This document shows, one piece after another, positions 48,380 to 58,681 of a DNA stretch of 64,000 nt. Position numbers and translations under genes: made by a program. Source of the stretch: Hyphomicrobiaceae bacterium (GTDB lineage Bacteria > Pseudomonadota > Alphaproteobacteria > Rhizobiales > Ancalomicrobiaceae); the NCBI GenBank assembly GCA_016793065.1, contig JAEULV010000012.1:1-64000 (forward strand), in the 5' to 3' direction. Within the stretch, counting starts at the first letter, position 1. Each line of letters starts with the position of its first letter. The notes below the pieces were generated by a model, which was not told the DNA's origin, made no database searches, and was given only the letters and a program-made list of their open reading frames with translations.

Positions 48380-50170
48380 ATGAGTTTCTCGACCTGGGCC
48401 GAAAGCGCCGGCCGTCTGATCGATGTCGCCAGCGGCCGCAGCCCGGCCGACATGGTGATCACCAACGGCCGCTGGGTGAACGTGCATTCGGGCGAGATCA
48501 TCGCCGGCACCGATATCGCCATCGCCGACGGGCGCTTCGCCTATGTCGGGCCGTCGGCGCGGCATGCGATCGGCGCCGACACGCAGGTGATCGACGCGGG
48601 CGGGCGCTATCTGGTGCCGGGACTGTGCGACGCGCACATGCATGTAGAGTCCGGCATGGTGACGGTGACCGAGTTCGCCCGCGCCGTCATCCCGCACGGC
48701 ACGACGTCGATGTTCATCGACCCGCACGAGATCGCCAATGTGCTCGGGCTCGCCGGCGTGCGGCTGATGCATGACGAGGCGCTTGGGCTGCCGGTCAACG
48801 TCTTCGTGCAGATGCCGAGCTGCGTGCCGTCGGCGCCAGGGCTGGAGCATGCCGGGGCGACGCTCGGGCCGGCCGACGTGCGCGAGGCGATGGGCTGGCC
48901 GGGGATCATCGGCCTCGGCGAGGTGATGAACTTCCCCGGCGTCGCCGCCAAGGATGCGACGATGCTCGGCGAGATCGCCGCGACCATGGCCGGCGGCAAG
49001 GTGGTGGGCGGGCACTATGCCTCGCCGGATCTCGGCCTGCCGTTCCATGCCTATGTGGCCGGCGGCCCCTCCGACGATCACGAGGGAACGCGGGTCGAGG
49101 ACGCGATCGCGCGGGTGCGACAGGGCATGCGGGCGATGCTGCGGCTCGGCTCGGCCTGGTACGACGTCGCCACCCAGATCAAGGCGGTGACCGAGCACGG
49201 GCTCGATCCGCGCAACTTCATCCTGTGCACCGACGATTGCCACTCGGGCACGCTGGTCAACGAAGGCCACATGAACCGGGTGGTGCGGCACGCCATCGCC
49301 CAGGGGCTGCGGCCGATCACCGCGATCCAGATGGCGACGCTCAACAGCGCCCAGCATTTCGGGCTGGAGCGGGAACTCGGCTCGATCACCCCCGGGCGCC
49401 GCGCCGACGTGATCGTCACCAGCGACCTCGCGGCGCTGCCGATCGAAATGGTGATCGGGCGCGGCGTGGTGCTGGCGGAGGGCGGGCGGCTGACGGCCGA
49501 CATCCCGGCCCATGTCTATCCGGACTTCGCCAAGAACACCGTGCGGCTGCGCCGGGCGCTGACCGCGACCGACTTCGACGTCGCGGCGCCGCAAGGGGCG
49601 AACGCGGTGACGGCGCGGGTGATCGGCGTGGTCGAGAATCAGGCGCCGACCAAGGCGCTGACGCGGGAACTGCCGGTGGAGGGCGGCGTGGTGGCGATGG
49701 ATATCGGCGCCGACGTCTGCCAGATCGCGCTGGTGGAGCGCCACCGGGCGCTCGGCACGGTGACAAACGGCTTCGTCTCGGGCTTCGGCTATGACGGGGC
49801 CTGCGCGGTTGCCTCGACCGTTGCCCATGACAGCCACCACATGATCGTGGTCGGCACGTCGAAGGCCGACATGGCGCTGGCCGCCAACCGGCTCGCCGAA
49901 ATCGGCGGCGGCGTGGTGGTCTTCAAGGACGGCAAGGAACTGGCGATGGTCGAACTGGCGATCGCCGGGTTGATGTCGCAGGAGCGGGCCGAGATCGTCG
50001 CCGCCAAGGCCGAGGCGATGGTCGAGGCGATGCGCGCCTGCGGCTGCAGCCTCAACAACGCCTACATGCAGCATTCGCTGCTGGCACTGGTCGTCATCCC
50101 CGAACTGCGAATCTCCGACATCGGCATCATCGACGTGACGAAGTTCGAACGGGTGGAGCTGCTGGTGTGA
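48380..50170 (+). CDS. ade: Adenine deaminase
   Basis: A 596-residue amidohydrolase converting adenine to hypoxanthine in purine salvage. The metal-binding His pair is in DAHMHVESGM, and DPHEIANVLG, GGHYASPD and CTDDCHSG supply other ligands. The C-terminal domain with NGFVSGFGYDGACAVASTVA and TSKADMALAANRL is specific for Ade. Start at 48380, with GGAG nine bases upstream; an upstream frame overlaps the divergent oxidoreductase. It ends three bases before the yoeB gene on the opposite strand. Confidence 0.95.
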   Translation: MSFSTWAESAGRLIDVASGRSPADMVITNGRWVNVHSGEIIAGTDIAIADGRFAYVGPSARHAIGADTQVIDAGGRYLVPGLCDAHMHVESGMVTVTEFARAVIPHGTTSMFIDPHEIANVLGLAGVRLMHDEALGLPVNVFVQMPSCVPSAPGLEHAGATLGPADVREAMGWPGIIGLGEVMNFPGVAAKDATMLGEIAATMAGGKVVGGHYASPDLGLPFHAYVAGGPSDDHEGTRVEDAIARVRQGMRAMLRLGSAWYDVATQIKAVTEHGLDPRNFILCTDDCHSGTLVNEGHMNRVVRHAIAQGLRPITAIQMATLNSAQHFGLERELGSITPGRRADVIVTSDLAALPIEMVIGRGVVLAEGGRLTADIPAHVYPDFAKNTVRLRRALTATDFDVAAPQGANAVTARVIGVVENQAPTKALTRELPVEGGVVAMDIGADVCQIALVERHRALGTVTNGFVSGFGYDGACAVASTVAHDSHHMIVVGTSKADMALAANRLAEIGGGVVVFKDGKELAMVELAIAGLMSQERAEIVAAKAEAMVEAMRACGCSLNNAYMQHSLLALVVIPELRISDIGIIDVTKFERVELLV

Positions 50171-50173
50171 GCA

Positions 50174-50440
50174 TCAGTAATGGTATCGGCACTGGACGAT
50201 TTCCAGCGCCTGCGTCTCGGCCTTGCCTGAAACGCGGTAGACGAGACGATGCTCGCCGGTGATGCGGCGCGACCAGAACCCGCTCAACTCGCCGCGAAGC
50301 GGTTCGGGCTTGCCAAGTCCGGTGAACGGATTGCGGCAGGCGTCCTTCACCAGATCGTTGATGCGTCGAACGACGCCTGGATCGTCAGTCTGCCAGCCGA
50401 TGTAGTCGGCCCAGGCATGCGAGGTCCACACCAGCCTCAT
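50174..50440 (-). CDS. yoeB: YoeB-family mRNA interferase toxin
   Basis: An 88-residue RelE-fold toxin that cleaves mRNA in the ribosome. WTSHAWADYIGWQTDD, NPFTGLGKPEPLRGELSGFW and the end LEIVQCRYHY are diagnostic of YoeB, with conserved Glu, Arg and the terminal His-Tyr of the active site. It follows the antitoxin gene by nine bases. Confidence 0.95.
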   Translation of the reverse strand: MRLVWTSHAWADYIGWQTDDPGVVRRINDLVKDACRNPFTGLGKPEPLRGELSGFWSRRITGEHRLVYRVSGKAETQALEIVQCRYHY

Positions 50441-50449
50441 TCCCGGGCC

Positions 50450-50713
50450 TCATTCCCGGGTGTCGTCGACCAACGCGGCGGCGACGGTATCGCCGCGGTC
50501 CAGTTGCGCGATGGATTCAAGCAAGTTCTGCCGGTTTCGCGGGCTGGCGATGAGGTGAAGCGTCTCGGTCATCGCGGCAAACTCCGTTTCCGCGACGACG
50601 ACGACCGATCGGCCGTTCTTGCGGGTTACCAGCAAGGGTTCGGCATTGTCGCAAACCGCATCCATGTGCGAGGCCAGATTCTGGCGGAAGTCGGTGAAGT
50701 TGACGTTCGACAT
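50450..50713 (-). CDS. yefM: YefM/Phd-family antitoxin
   Basis: An 87-residue protein starting at 50713 after GGAGG. The N-terminal MSNVNFTDFRQNLASHMDAV is the DNA-binding Phd/YefM fold, and the C-terminal helix (about 55-87) would wrap the toxin. The pair autoregulates through an operator at 50734-50753. The module lies between ade and an ABC transporter operon that is itself incomplete. Confidence 0.95.
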   Translation of the reverse strand: MSNVNFTDFRQNLASHMDAVCDNAEPLLVTRKNGRSVVVVAETEFAAMTETLHLIASPRNRQNLLESIAQLDRGDTVAAALVDDTRE

Positions 50714-50733
50714 GGGCTGAGCCTCCAAGCTGG

Positions 50734-50767
50734 ATGTACTTATATCCGTACATCGCGACCTGGGCAA
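50734..50767 (-). promoter_or_regulatory. yefM-yoeB promoter and operator
   Basis: On the minus strand TTGCCC (50767-50762), 17 bases, TATAAG (50744-50739). A perfect inverted repeat ATGTAC-N8-GTACAT (50734-50753) overlaps the -10. YefM of E. coli recognises a TGTACA-centred palindrome, so this is a plausible autorepression site. Confidence 0.65.
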
Positions 50768-50786
50768 TCTGGCTGACCGTGCCCCC

Positions 50787-51641
50787 CTAGCCGTTCGCCG
50801 GGCGGAGGTGGCGGGTGATCCACCATTCGACGATGTCCCAGATGCGACGGAGGCATTCGACGAGGAGGAGGTAGAGGATCGCCGCCCACAGATAGACCTC
50901 GAAATTGAACGAGCGGGAGAAGGCGAGCCGGGTGGTGCCCATCAGGTCGAAGACGGTGACGACGGTCGCCACGGCCGAGCCCTTGATCATCAGGATGATC
51001 TCGTTGCCATAGGGGCGCAGCGCCGTGATCAGCGCCTGGGGCAGGATCACCTTGCGAAAGCCGATATGGTCGGGGATGCCGAGGGACTGGCAGGCCTCGC
51101 GCTGGCCCTTGGGGATCGAGGCGATGGCGCCGCGCAGGATTTCCGCCTGGTAAGCGGCGGTGTTGAGGGCGAAGGCGAACAGCACGTACCAATAGGCCTC
51201 GCGGGCATAGGCCCACAGGCCGAGGCTGTCGAGCAACTCGCGGTGCGGCGCCATGAACTGGCCAAGGCCGTGATAGATCAGGAACGTCTGAGCAAGCAGC
51301 GGCGTGCCGCGAAAGAAGTAGACATAGCTGAAGGCCCAGCCCGACAGGAAGCGGTTGCGGGAATCGCGGGCGAAGGCAATCGGGAAGGCAAGGATGCCGC
51401 CGATCAGCATCGAGACGAAGACGAGATTGAGCGTCGTCAGCAGGCCGCCCTGGATGCGCGGCCAATAGCGCACGAACAGTTCGTGTCCCAGCATCTGGCC
51501 GGCCACAAGGGGCCAGTTGGTGAAGGCAACGGAGATGACGAACAGACAAAGGGTCGACGCGATGGCGACATCCCGGCCCTTGCGGGCCCAAAGGCCATTG
51601 CTGGGCGTGGTCGCGGTGGGCTCGGCGGCGGGTCCGGTCAT
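50787..51641 (-). CDS. Polar amino-acid ABC transporter permease (HisM/ArtM type)
   Basis: A 284-residue inner-membrane permease. Start at 51641 overlaps the stop of the previous permease (ATGA). After a cytosolic N-terminus there are five to six membrane segments. TYP-like family features include GGLLTTLNLVFVSM, FRGTPLLAQTFLIYHG and the ABC-ATPase coupling loop EACQSLGIPDHIGFRKVILP. It imports histidine, lysine, arginine, glutamine or similar. It is the last ABC gene of the operon; no ATPase gene follows. Confidence 0.92.
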   Translation of the reverse strand: MTGPAAEPTATTPSNGLWARKGRDVAIASTLCLFVISVAFTNWPLVAGQMLGHELFVRYWPRIQGGLLTTLNLVFVSMLIGGILAFPIAFARDSRNRFLSGWAFSYVYFFRGTPLLAQTFLIYHGLGQFMAPHRELLDSLGLWAYAREAYWYVLFAFALNTAAYQAEILRGAIASIPKGQREACQSLGIPDHIGFRKVILPQALITALRPYGNEIILMIKGSAVATVVTVFDLMGTTRLAFSRSFNFEVYLWAAILYLLLVECLRRIWDIVEWWITRHLRPANG

Positions 51642-52354
51642 GCGTTCGACCTCCGCTGGCCGCGCTCGACGCGGGATTCGATGAAGCCGATGACGATCGA
51701 CGACAGCACCGCCAGCACCAGGAAGATCAGGCAGCAGATCAGGTAGAAGAAGAACGGCTCCTTGGTGACGCCGACGGCGATGTTGGTCATGCGCAGCGTA
51801 TCCGGCAGGCCGATGACCGACACCAGCGCGGTGTCCTTCAACAGCACGAGCCAGAGATTGCACAGGCCCGGCAGCGACAGGCGCAGCAATTGCGGCACGA
51901 TGACGAGGCGCAGCGTCAGCCAGCGCGACAGGCCGAGCGCCCGGGAGGCCTCGGCCTGTCCCCGGGAAATGCCCTGAAAGGCACCGAGGAAGACCTCGCT
52001 CGAATAGGCGGAAAACACCACGCCGAGGGCGATCATGCCGGCAAGGAACGAATTGATCTCGACCTGGACATCAAAGAACAAGCCGATGAGCTTCTGCAGC
52101 AGGATCTGGCCGCCGTAATAGACGATGAACAGGGTCAGGAGTTCGGGCAGGCCGCGAAAGATGGTGGTGTAGAGATTGCCGAAGGCGTTGAGCAACCAGA
52201 TGTCGGAGCGCTTGGCGAGCGCGACGAGAAAGCCGAGCAGCAGCCCGAACGGCAGCGTGGCGAAGGCGAGGCCGACGGTGACGAGGACGCCGGAGGCGAT
52301 CTCGTCACCCCAGCCGTCCGGCCCCCAGGCCAGAAGTGAAAACAGGTGGCCCAT
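51638..52354 (-). CDS. Polar amino-acid ABC transporter permease (HisQ/ArtQ type)
   Basis: A 238-residue permease. SGVLVTVGLAFATLPFGLLL and FRGLPELLTLFIVYYGGQ match HisQ; the coupling loop is EASRALGLSRWLTLRLVIVP. About five membrane segments. Its start lies 146 bases downstream of the binding-protein gene, and its end overlaps the other permease. It forms a heterodimer with that permease. Confidence 0.92.
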   Translation of the reverse strand: MGHLFSLLAWGPDGWGDEIASGVLVTVGLAFATLPFGLLLGFLVALAKRSDIWLLNAFGNLYTTIFRGLPELLTLFIVYYGGQILLQKLIGLFFDVQVEINSFLAGMIALGVVFSAYSSEVFLGAFQGISRGQAEASRALGLSRWLTLRLVIVPQLLRLSLPGLCNLWLVLLKDTALVSVIGLPDTLRMTNIAVGVTKEPFFFYLICCLIFLVLAVLSSIVIGFIESRVERGQRRSNA

Positions 52355-52500
52355 CGCGCGTGTGGCTCCCCGGTCGCGGTCGCAAGGCGGCGGCTTCCGT
52401 CGGCGCCGCCGGCACCGGACGTCGGCATGGATGGATGCGGGAAAGGGCCTCCCGGCCGGGGCGAGCCCGACCGGGAGAAACCGTCAGCGTACCGGCGCGA

Positions 52501-53262
52501 TCAACGCAGCGGGAACGGGAAATATTTGTCGTTGATCTTCTTGAAGGTGCCGTCGGCGACCGACTCGGCGATCGCCTTGTTGAACAGCGTCTTCAGGTCC
52601 TTGTCGTCCTTGCGCAGGCCAACGCCGACGCCGGTGCCGATCTTGATGTCCGAGCCGGTGAAGGCGCAGCAGGTGCCGTCCTTGCCGTTCAGCCATTCAC
52701 CGAGCACGACCTTGTCGGCGAGCACGGCGTCGAGGCGACCGTTGGCGAGGTCGAGATTGGCCTCATCCTGGGTGCCGTAGAGCTTGATGGTGGCGTCCTT
52801 GTACTTGTCCTCGAGATAGGCCGAGTGGATGGTCGAGGACTGGGCGCCGATGGTCTTGCCCTTCAGGCCGGCCGGCGAGGTGTCCTTCATCGGGGTCTTC
52901 TTGGAGGTGATGAAGGAGGCCGGGGTGGTATAGTAGTAGTCCGAGAAGGCGATCTGCTTCTCGCGTTCCTCGGTGATCGACATGGAGGCGATGATGGCGT
53001 CATACTTGCCGGCGAGCAAAGCCGGGATGATGCCATCCCAATCCTGGACGATGAACTCGCATTCGACCTTCATCTTCTTGCAGAGTTCCTTGGCGTAGTC
53101 GATCTCGAAGCCCTGGACCTGCTTGTTGGAGTCGAGGAAGTTGAACGGAGGATAGGCGCCCTCGGTGCCGACGCGAACCTTCTTCCATTCCTTGGCTTCG
53201 GCGACGCCGCAGACGGCAACGAGCGCGACCGCCGCGGCGGCGAGCTTGGCAACAAAACGCAT
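52501..53262 (-). CDS. Polar amino-acid ABC transporter substrate-binding protein (HisJ/ArgT type)
   Basis: A 253-residue periplasmic protein. Start at 53262 with AAGGGG upstream. Signal peptide 1-23 (GVAEA). RVGTEGAYPPFNFLDSNKQV, GFEIDYAKELCKKM, YDAIIASMSITEEREKQIAF and GVGLRKDD follow the family pattern for basic amino-acid binding. It is the first gene of the operon. Specificity (lysine/arginine/histidine/octopine) cannot be fixed from sequence. Confidence 0.92.
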   Translation of the reverse strand: MRFVAKLAAAAVALVAVCGVAEAKEWKKVRVGTEGAYPPFNFLDSNKQVQGFEIDYAKELCKKMKVECEFIVQDWDGIIPALLAGKYDAIIASMSITEEREKQIAFSDYYYTTPASFITSKKTPMKDTSPAGLKGKTIGAQSSTIHSAYLEDKYKDATIKLYGTQDEANLDLANGRLDAVLADKVVLGEWLNGKDGTCCAFTGSDIKIGTGVGVGLRKDDKDLKTLFNKAIAESVADGTFKKINDKYFPFPLR

Positions 53263-53609
53263 GGGAATCCCCTTCATGCTTGCATTCTTCTTGCATTGTT
53301 TTCCGCGCTGACGGCGCCGCCGCGACGCGGCTTGGCGCGCGTCCCGAAGTCGTCGTCGCGAGCCGGGTCTTTCCGGCCTCACTCGCGTTTGACGCAGTGA
53401 CGAGGTTCGCCGCCGGTGTCGGCAAGCGCCTCGGACCGTCAACATGTTGGCACCATTTTTTACAAACAGGCAACGGGAAAACGCGGGTTGGCGAAATCAC
53501 CGACAAGCGCGGTTTCCCTGTCGACGGCAGCGCCCGTGCGGGCTATTGACGGTTGTCTAGGCAGGGTCGATCCTGACGTGCTTCCGGTAACCGTGGCTGG
53601 GGAAGGTTC
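53263..53609. other. 347-bp divergent intergenic region
   Basis: Between the ABC operon and the ParB-like gene. A perfect 10-base palindrome CAACATGTTG (53440-53449) is followed by a T-rich run at 53455-53461. These may be part of the ABC promoter region on the minus strand. No gene is supported. Confidence 0.4.
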
Positions 53610-54224
53610 ATGGCCGAAATCCGAGGCGGCGCGGCCATCGCGGCGCTGCGACCGACGCAGATGACCGTCGGCATGATCGCGGTGCAGCGGCGCATCGACA
53701 AGCTGTCGGCGCGACGCGAGGCGGGGACGCTTGCGGCCTATCTGCAGCGCGAGCCGGTGCCGTGCGCGGTCGGCCCGGGCGGCGTGCTGTACATGATCGA
53801 CCATCACCATCTGGTGCGAGCCCTCGACATCATGGGGGTCGAGGCGTGCTTTGTCAGCATCGAGCACGATCTCACCGACCTGGCGCCGCAGCACTTCTGG
53901 GCGGAGATGGAACACCTCGGACTGTGCTATCCCTACGATGCCGACGGCATGCGGCAGCCGTTTTCGGCGATGCCGGGCCATATCCGCGATTGCGGCGACA
54001 ATCCCTGGCGCTCGCTGGCGCGGTTCGCGCGGGGCGGCGACGGCTTCAAGAAGACCGACGTGCCGTTCGCCGAATTCCTGTGGGCGGACTATTTCCGCCA
54101 GTTCCTGCGGCCGAAGCTGCTCGCCACCGACTGGCAGGCGGCGATCGAGGTCGCCCAGCGTCTGACCCGCCTCAGCGCGGCGGCCGACCTGCCGGGCTAC
54201 GAGAGCGACGGCAAGGACGATTGA
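53610..54224 (+). CDS. ParB-like nuclease fold protein (ParBc_2, PF08857-like)
   Basis: A 204-residue protein. LRPTQMTVGMIAVQRRIDKL at the N-terminus and YMIDHHHLVRALDIMGVEA in the core match the ParBc_2 family, a ParB/sulfiredoxin-fold group distinct from chromosome-partition ParB. The HHH cluster and conserved Asp may form a catalytic site, but no activity is established. GGGGAAGG precedes the ATG. It is followed by a 31-base repeat that begins at its stop codon and is convergent with Lrp. Confidence 0.82.
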   Translation: MAEIRGGAAIAALRPTQMTVGMIAVQRRIDKLSARREAGTLAAYLQREPVPCAVGPGGVLYMIDHHHLVRALDIMGVEACFVSIEHDLTDLAPQHFWAEMEHLGLCYPYDADGMRQPFSAMPGHIRDCGDNPWRSLARFARGGDGFKKTDVPFAEFLWADYFRQFLRPKLLATDWQAAIEVAQRLTRLSAAADLPGYESDGKDD

Positions 54225-54252
54225 TGCCAGAGGCCGGAGGCGCTGACGCGCC
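54222..54252 (+). repeat. 31-bp dispersed repeat, copy A
   Basis: The sequence begins with the TGA stop of the ParB-like gene, continues GATGCCAGAGGCCGGAGGCG and ends CTGACGCGCC; 29 of 31 bases match copy B at 62215-62245. It contains a small stem GGCGC-TGAC-GCGCC. The TGA overlaps an ATG, so a short frame reading MPEAGGADAP starts at the stop. Confidence 0.75.
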
Positions 54253-54306
54253 CGGCCTGCAGGGATACGGCCGGCGCCGGTTGGAAGGCGATGCGGCGCC
54301 CTGCCG

Positions 54307-54792
54307 TCACTCGTCGGCGCGGTCCTTTTCCAGCACGGCGTAGGAGAGCGGCAGCTCGGTGGTGTACTTGATCTGCTCCATGGCGAAGGACGAGGAGACG
54401 TCGCCGATCTCGATCTTGGCGATGAGGCGCTTGTAGAAGGCGTCGTAGGCCTCGATATCGGGGACGACGACCTTCATCAGGTAGTCGACCTGACCGGCCA
54501 TGCGGTAGAACTCGACCACTTCGGGGAAGGAATTGACCACTTCGGCGAAGCGCTTCAGCCATTCCTCGGAATGGGTCGAGGTGGTGATGGCGACGAAGGC
54601 GGTGACCTTGGCGTTGACCTTTTTCGGGTCGAGCACGGCGACGCGGCGCTTGATGACGCCGTCTTCCTCGAGCTTCTGGATGCGGCGCCAGCACGGCGTG
54701 GTCGACAGGCCGACCTTCTTGCCGATCTCGGCGACAGGCAGGGTGCAATCCTGCTGCAGCAGGGTGAGGATCTTGCGGTCGGTGCGGTCCAT
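54307..54792 (-). CDS. Lrp/AsnC family transcriptional regulator
   Basis: A 161-residue DNA-binding protein. The start at 54792 (MDRTDRKILTLL) begins the winged HTH (about 1-55, with VAEIGKKVGLSTTPCWRRIQ as the recognition region). The C-terminal RAM ligand-binding domain (about 65-155) contains VEFYRMAGQVDYLMKVVV. Such regulators respond to amino acids. The divergent neighbour is the UDG-GST gene pair's end, so no obvious local target. Confidence 0.93.
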   Translation of the reverse strand: MDRTDRKILTLLQQDCTLPVAEIGKKVGLSTTPCWRRIQKLEEDGVIKRRVAVLDPKKVNAKVTAFVAITTSTHSEEWLKRFAEVVNSFPEVVEFYRMAGQVDYLMKVVVPDIEAYDAFYKRLIAKIEIGDVSSSFAMEQIKYTTELPLSYAVLEKDRADE

Positions 54793-54877
54793 TGCTCTCA
54801 CCTTGGAATATTTTGTCAAGTGACGGCGTTATCACAAGCCGCAAGAGAAATCCATTCCAGCCATCGCCAAGCCGGCC

Positions 54878-55531
54878 TCAGAAGCCGAGTTGGGACAATT
54901 CGGCGCGGAGGGCCGGCAGCAGGTCGGCTTCGAACCAGGGATTTCGCTTCAGCCAGCCGGTATTGCGCCACGACGGATGCGGCAGGGGCAGGACGCGGGG
55001 CAGCGCCGGGCGGGCGAGGATGGCGCGCCAGTCGGCGACGGTGGCGGTGAGCGAGGCGGCGCCGGCGCGGCCGAGATGCCAGGCTTGCGCATACTTGCCG
55101 ATCGCCAGCACGAGCGCGACTTGCGGCATTTCCGCCAGCAGCGTGGCGCGCCAGGCCGGGGCGCATTCGCGGCGCGGCGGGAGGTCGCCGCCCTTGGCAT
55201 CGAGGCCGGGGAAGCAGAAGCCCATGGGCAGGATGGCGACGCGGGTGGTGTCGTAGAACGTCGCCCGATCGAAACCGAGCCAGCCCCGCAAACGGTCGCC
55301 GGATGGATCGTTGAAGGGAATGCCGGACTGGTGGACGCGGTTGCCGGGCGCCTGACCGGCGATCAGCAGGCGGGCGGTGGCCGATGGCCGGGCGACCGGG
55401 CGCGGCGGGTGCGGCAGCGGGGCGCCGACCGGGCAATCGACACAGATGCGGCAGGCCTCGACCCGCGCGAGCAGGGCGGCGAGCGGCGAGCCCGACGGCA
55501 CGGCCCTGGGTTCGACGCCGATTTCACTCAT
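54878..55531 (-). CDS. Uracil-DNA glycosylase family protein
   Basis: A 217-residue protein with the UDG fold: LLIAGQAPGNRVHQSGIPFN (motif 1) and LPLPHPSWRN (motif 2). It has cysteines near the N-terminus (ACRICVDC) but not the four-Cys iron-sulfur pattern of families 4 and 5, so it belongs to a uracil-DNA glycosylase-like group of less certain activity. The start at 55531 lies 10 bases after the GST gene, so the two share a transcript. The Shine-Dalgarno sequence is weak. Confidence 0.85.
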   Translation of the reverse strand: MSEIGVEPRAVPSGSPLAALLARVEACRICVDCPVGAPLPHPPRPVARPSATARLLIAGQAPGNRVHQSGIPFNDPSGDRLRGWLGFDRATFYDTTRVAILPMGFCFPGLDAKGGDLPPRRECAPAWRATLLAEMPQVALVLAIGKYAQAWHLGRAGAASLTATVADWRAILARPALPRVLPLPHPSWRNTGWLKRNPWFEADLLPALRAELSQLGF

Positions 55532-55541
55532 CCGGCAAGGC

Positions 55542-56186
55542 TCAGGGGCGGATGCTGGGGCGGGCGGAGACCTCGTCCCACCAGCGGGCGAGATTGAGCA
55601 GGTGGGCCGGGCGTTCCAGCCGCGACGGCTTCATGAACTCGATGGCGCAGAGCGCGGTGATGTCGGCGATGGTGAAGCGCTCGCCGGCGATGAAGCGGCG
55701 GCTGTCGAGCTCGCTGTCGAGGAAGGCGAGCTGCTCGGCGACCTTGGTCTTGTTGGCCTCGCCCCAGGCGGCGATCTGCGGCACCTCGAACTCGGCCATG
55801 AACGGATGCAGGTGACGGAACACGGCGGCGACCGAAGCGAACAGCCCGAGTTCGACCCGGCGATTCCACATCACCACCTCGGCGCGCTCCAGCGGCGTGC
55901 GGCCGAACAGGTTGGGCTCGGGATAGAGCTCCTCGAGATAGCGGCAGATCGCCACCGATTCGGTGATGACGGCGCCACCCTCGAGCACCAGCACCGGCAG
56001 GCGCTGCATCGGATTGAGGCGGGTGAAACCCTCGGTCTTGTGTTCCTTCTTGGCGATGTCGATCTGGATGATCGGCAGTTCGATCGCCTTTTCGGCCATG
56101 AAGATGCGCACGCGGCGCGGATTGGGGGCGCGGCCGCCGTCATAGAGTTCGGTGGGCTTCGGAGCGCCGAGGTCGGTCTGGTTCAT
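55542..56186 (-). CDS. Glutathione S-transferase
   Basis: A 214-residue two-domain protein. Start at 56186 after GGGAGG. The thioredoxin-like N-terminal domain contains YDGGRAPNPRRVRIFMAEK, RLNPMQRLPVLVLEGG and AVITESVAICRYLEE (the glutathione-binding Glu-Ser pair). The helical C-terminal domain has AGERFTIADITALCAIEF. Cytosolic detoxification or stereo-specific reactions; the substrate is unknown. Co-transcribed with the UDG gene. Confidence 0.92.
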   Translation of the reverse strand: MNQTDLGAPKPTELYDGGRAPNPRRVRIFMAEKAIELPIIQIDIAKKEHKTEGFTRLNPMQRLPVLVLEGGAVITESVAICRYLEELYPEPNLFGRTPLERAEVVMWNRRVELGLFASVAAVFRHLHPFMAEFEVPQIAAWGEANKTKVAEQLAFLDSELDSRRFIAGERFTIADITALCAIEFMKPSRLERPAHLLNLARWWDEVSARPSIRP

Positions 56187-56320
56187 GCGTGCCTCCCGGT
56201 GAGCCACCGTTCGAGCGGGGCTTCGACTTCCGGGCCAAGGCTAAAGGCAAACCGGGCAATCGCAAACGTGAATGTTGGATTTCATGCCGGTGCCGACGGG
56301 TGGCGATTGTCCGGATGATT

Positions 56321-56878
56321 TCACAAGGCGTAGTCGTCGCCAATGTCGCCGCCGTCGCCGCTGGCATCGCCGCGGGTGGCCTTGCGCCAGTCCTGCGGCA
56401 GGACGAAATCGCCCGACCACAGCCCGGAGAACGCGGTGCGCGCCGCCTGTTCCTCGGCGCGATAGTTGCCGCGATAGGAGACGGCCCAGCCATCGCGGAC
56501 CATGGCGGCGTTGAGATCGCGACCGCCAACGACGCAGACGGCGAGCAGGCGGCCGTAGCGGTCGTCCTGCTTGCCGTCGCACATCACCGGCAACGCGCCG
56601 ATCAGCTTGACCAGATGGCGGCGGGCCTCGACGCCGCAGCCGTAATTGCCGGAGGGACTGCCGCAGTCCTGGTCGGTTTCCGGGGCATCGATGCCGATCA
56701 GGCGGACCTTGCGGCCCTGCACCACCAGCGTATCGCCATCGACGACCGTGGCCTGCCCCAACAGGTACTGCGACGGCTTGCCCGGGTCGAGGCCGTGCTT
56801 GCCGACATAGGCGCCGGCGCCGGCGATGGCGGCGCCGACGAGGAGCGGGATGAGGCCGACCGGGCGTCGCCGGGTCAT
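56321..56878 (-). CDS. Thermonuclease-family (SNase-like) protein with N-terminal membrane anchor
   Basis: A 185-residue protein; start at 56878 after GGAG. One hydrophobic segment near residues 8-25 (signal or anchor). The SNase domain (about 38-160) has DGDTLVVQGRKVRLIGIDAP with the catalytic Arg, then E of APETDQ, and DRYGRLLAVC with the second Arg. These are the residues for Ca-dependent nucleic-acid cleavage in staphylococcal nuclease. The location is periplasmic or outer face; the role is unknown. A divergent kinase gene follows. Confidence 0.88.
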   Translation of the reverse strand: MTRRRPVGLIPLLVGAAIAGAGAYVGKHGLDPGKPSQYLLGQATVVDGDTLVVQGRKVRLIGIDAPETDQDCGSPSGNYGCGVEARRHLVKLIGALPVMCDGKQDDRYGRLLAVCVVGGRDLNAAMVRDGWAVSYRGNYRAEEQAARTAFSGLWSGDFVLPQDWRKATRGDASGDGGDIGDDYAL

Positions 56879-57000
56879 GGGAAAACTCCGCAAGCGGGGG
56901 GAGGAATCAGCATGGCGTTAACACTTCTCCGCCAAGATCACGACAATCCGTGTCAGTCGAGGGGCAATCCGCTCCTCCAGGTTTGTCGGGGTCCGAGTTC

Positions 57001-58587
<1,587 letters not shown>

Positions 58588-58598
58588 CAGACGGCGTC

Positions 58599-58623
58599 AA
58601 CCGGCGGCGGGCGCCAGCCGGTT
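58599..58623. terminator. Possible bidirectional terminator between kinase and cobT
   Basis: AACCGGC (58599-58605) pairs with GCCGGTT (58617-58623) with an 11-base loop and flanking A/T bases. Modest. Confidence 0.4.
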
Positions 58624-58681
58624 TCCACCCCTCCCCCCGGTTCGCTCCCCCAAGTCGCTTGCGCGCCGGCGCGAACGGCTG

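Noticed and set aside
48338-50074. A 578-codon minus-strand frame opposite adenine deaminase
   Set aside because: Shadow of ade, His/Arg/Asp-rich, no Shine-Dalgarno, no family.
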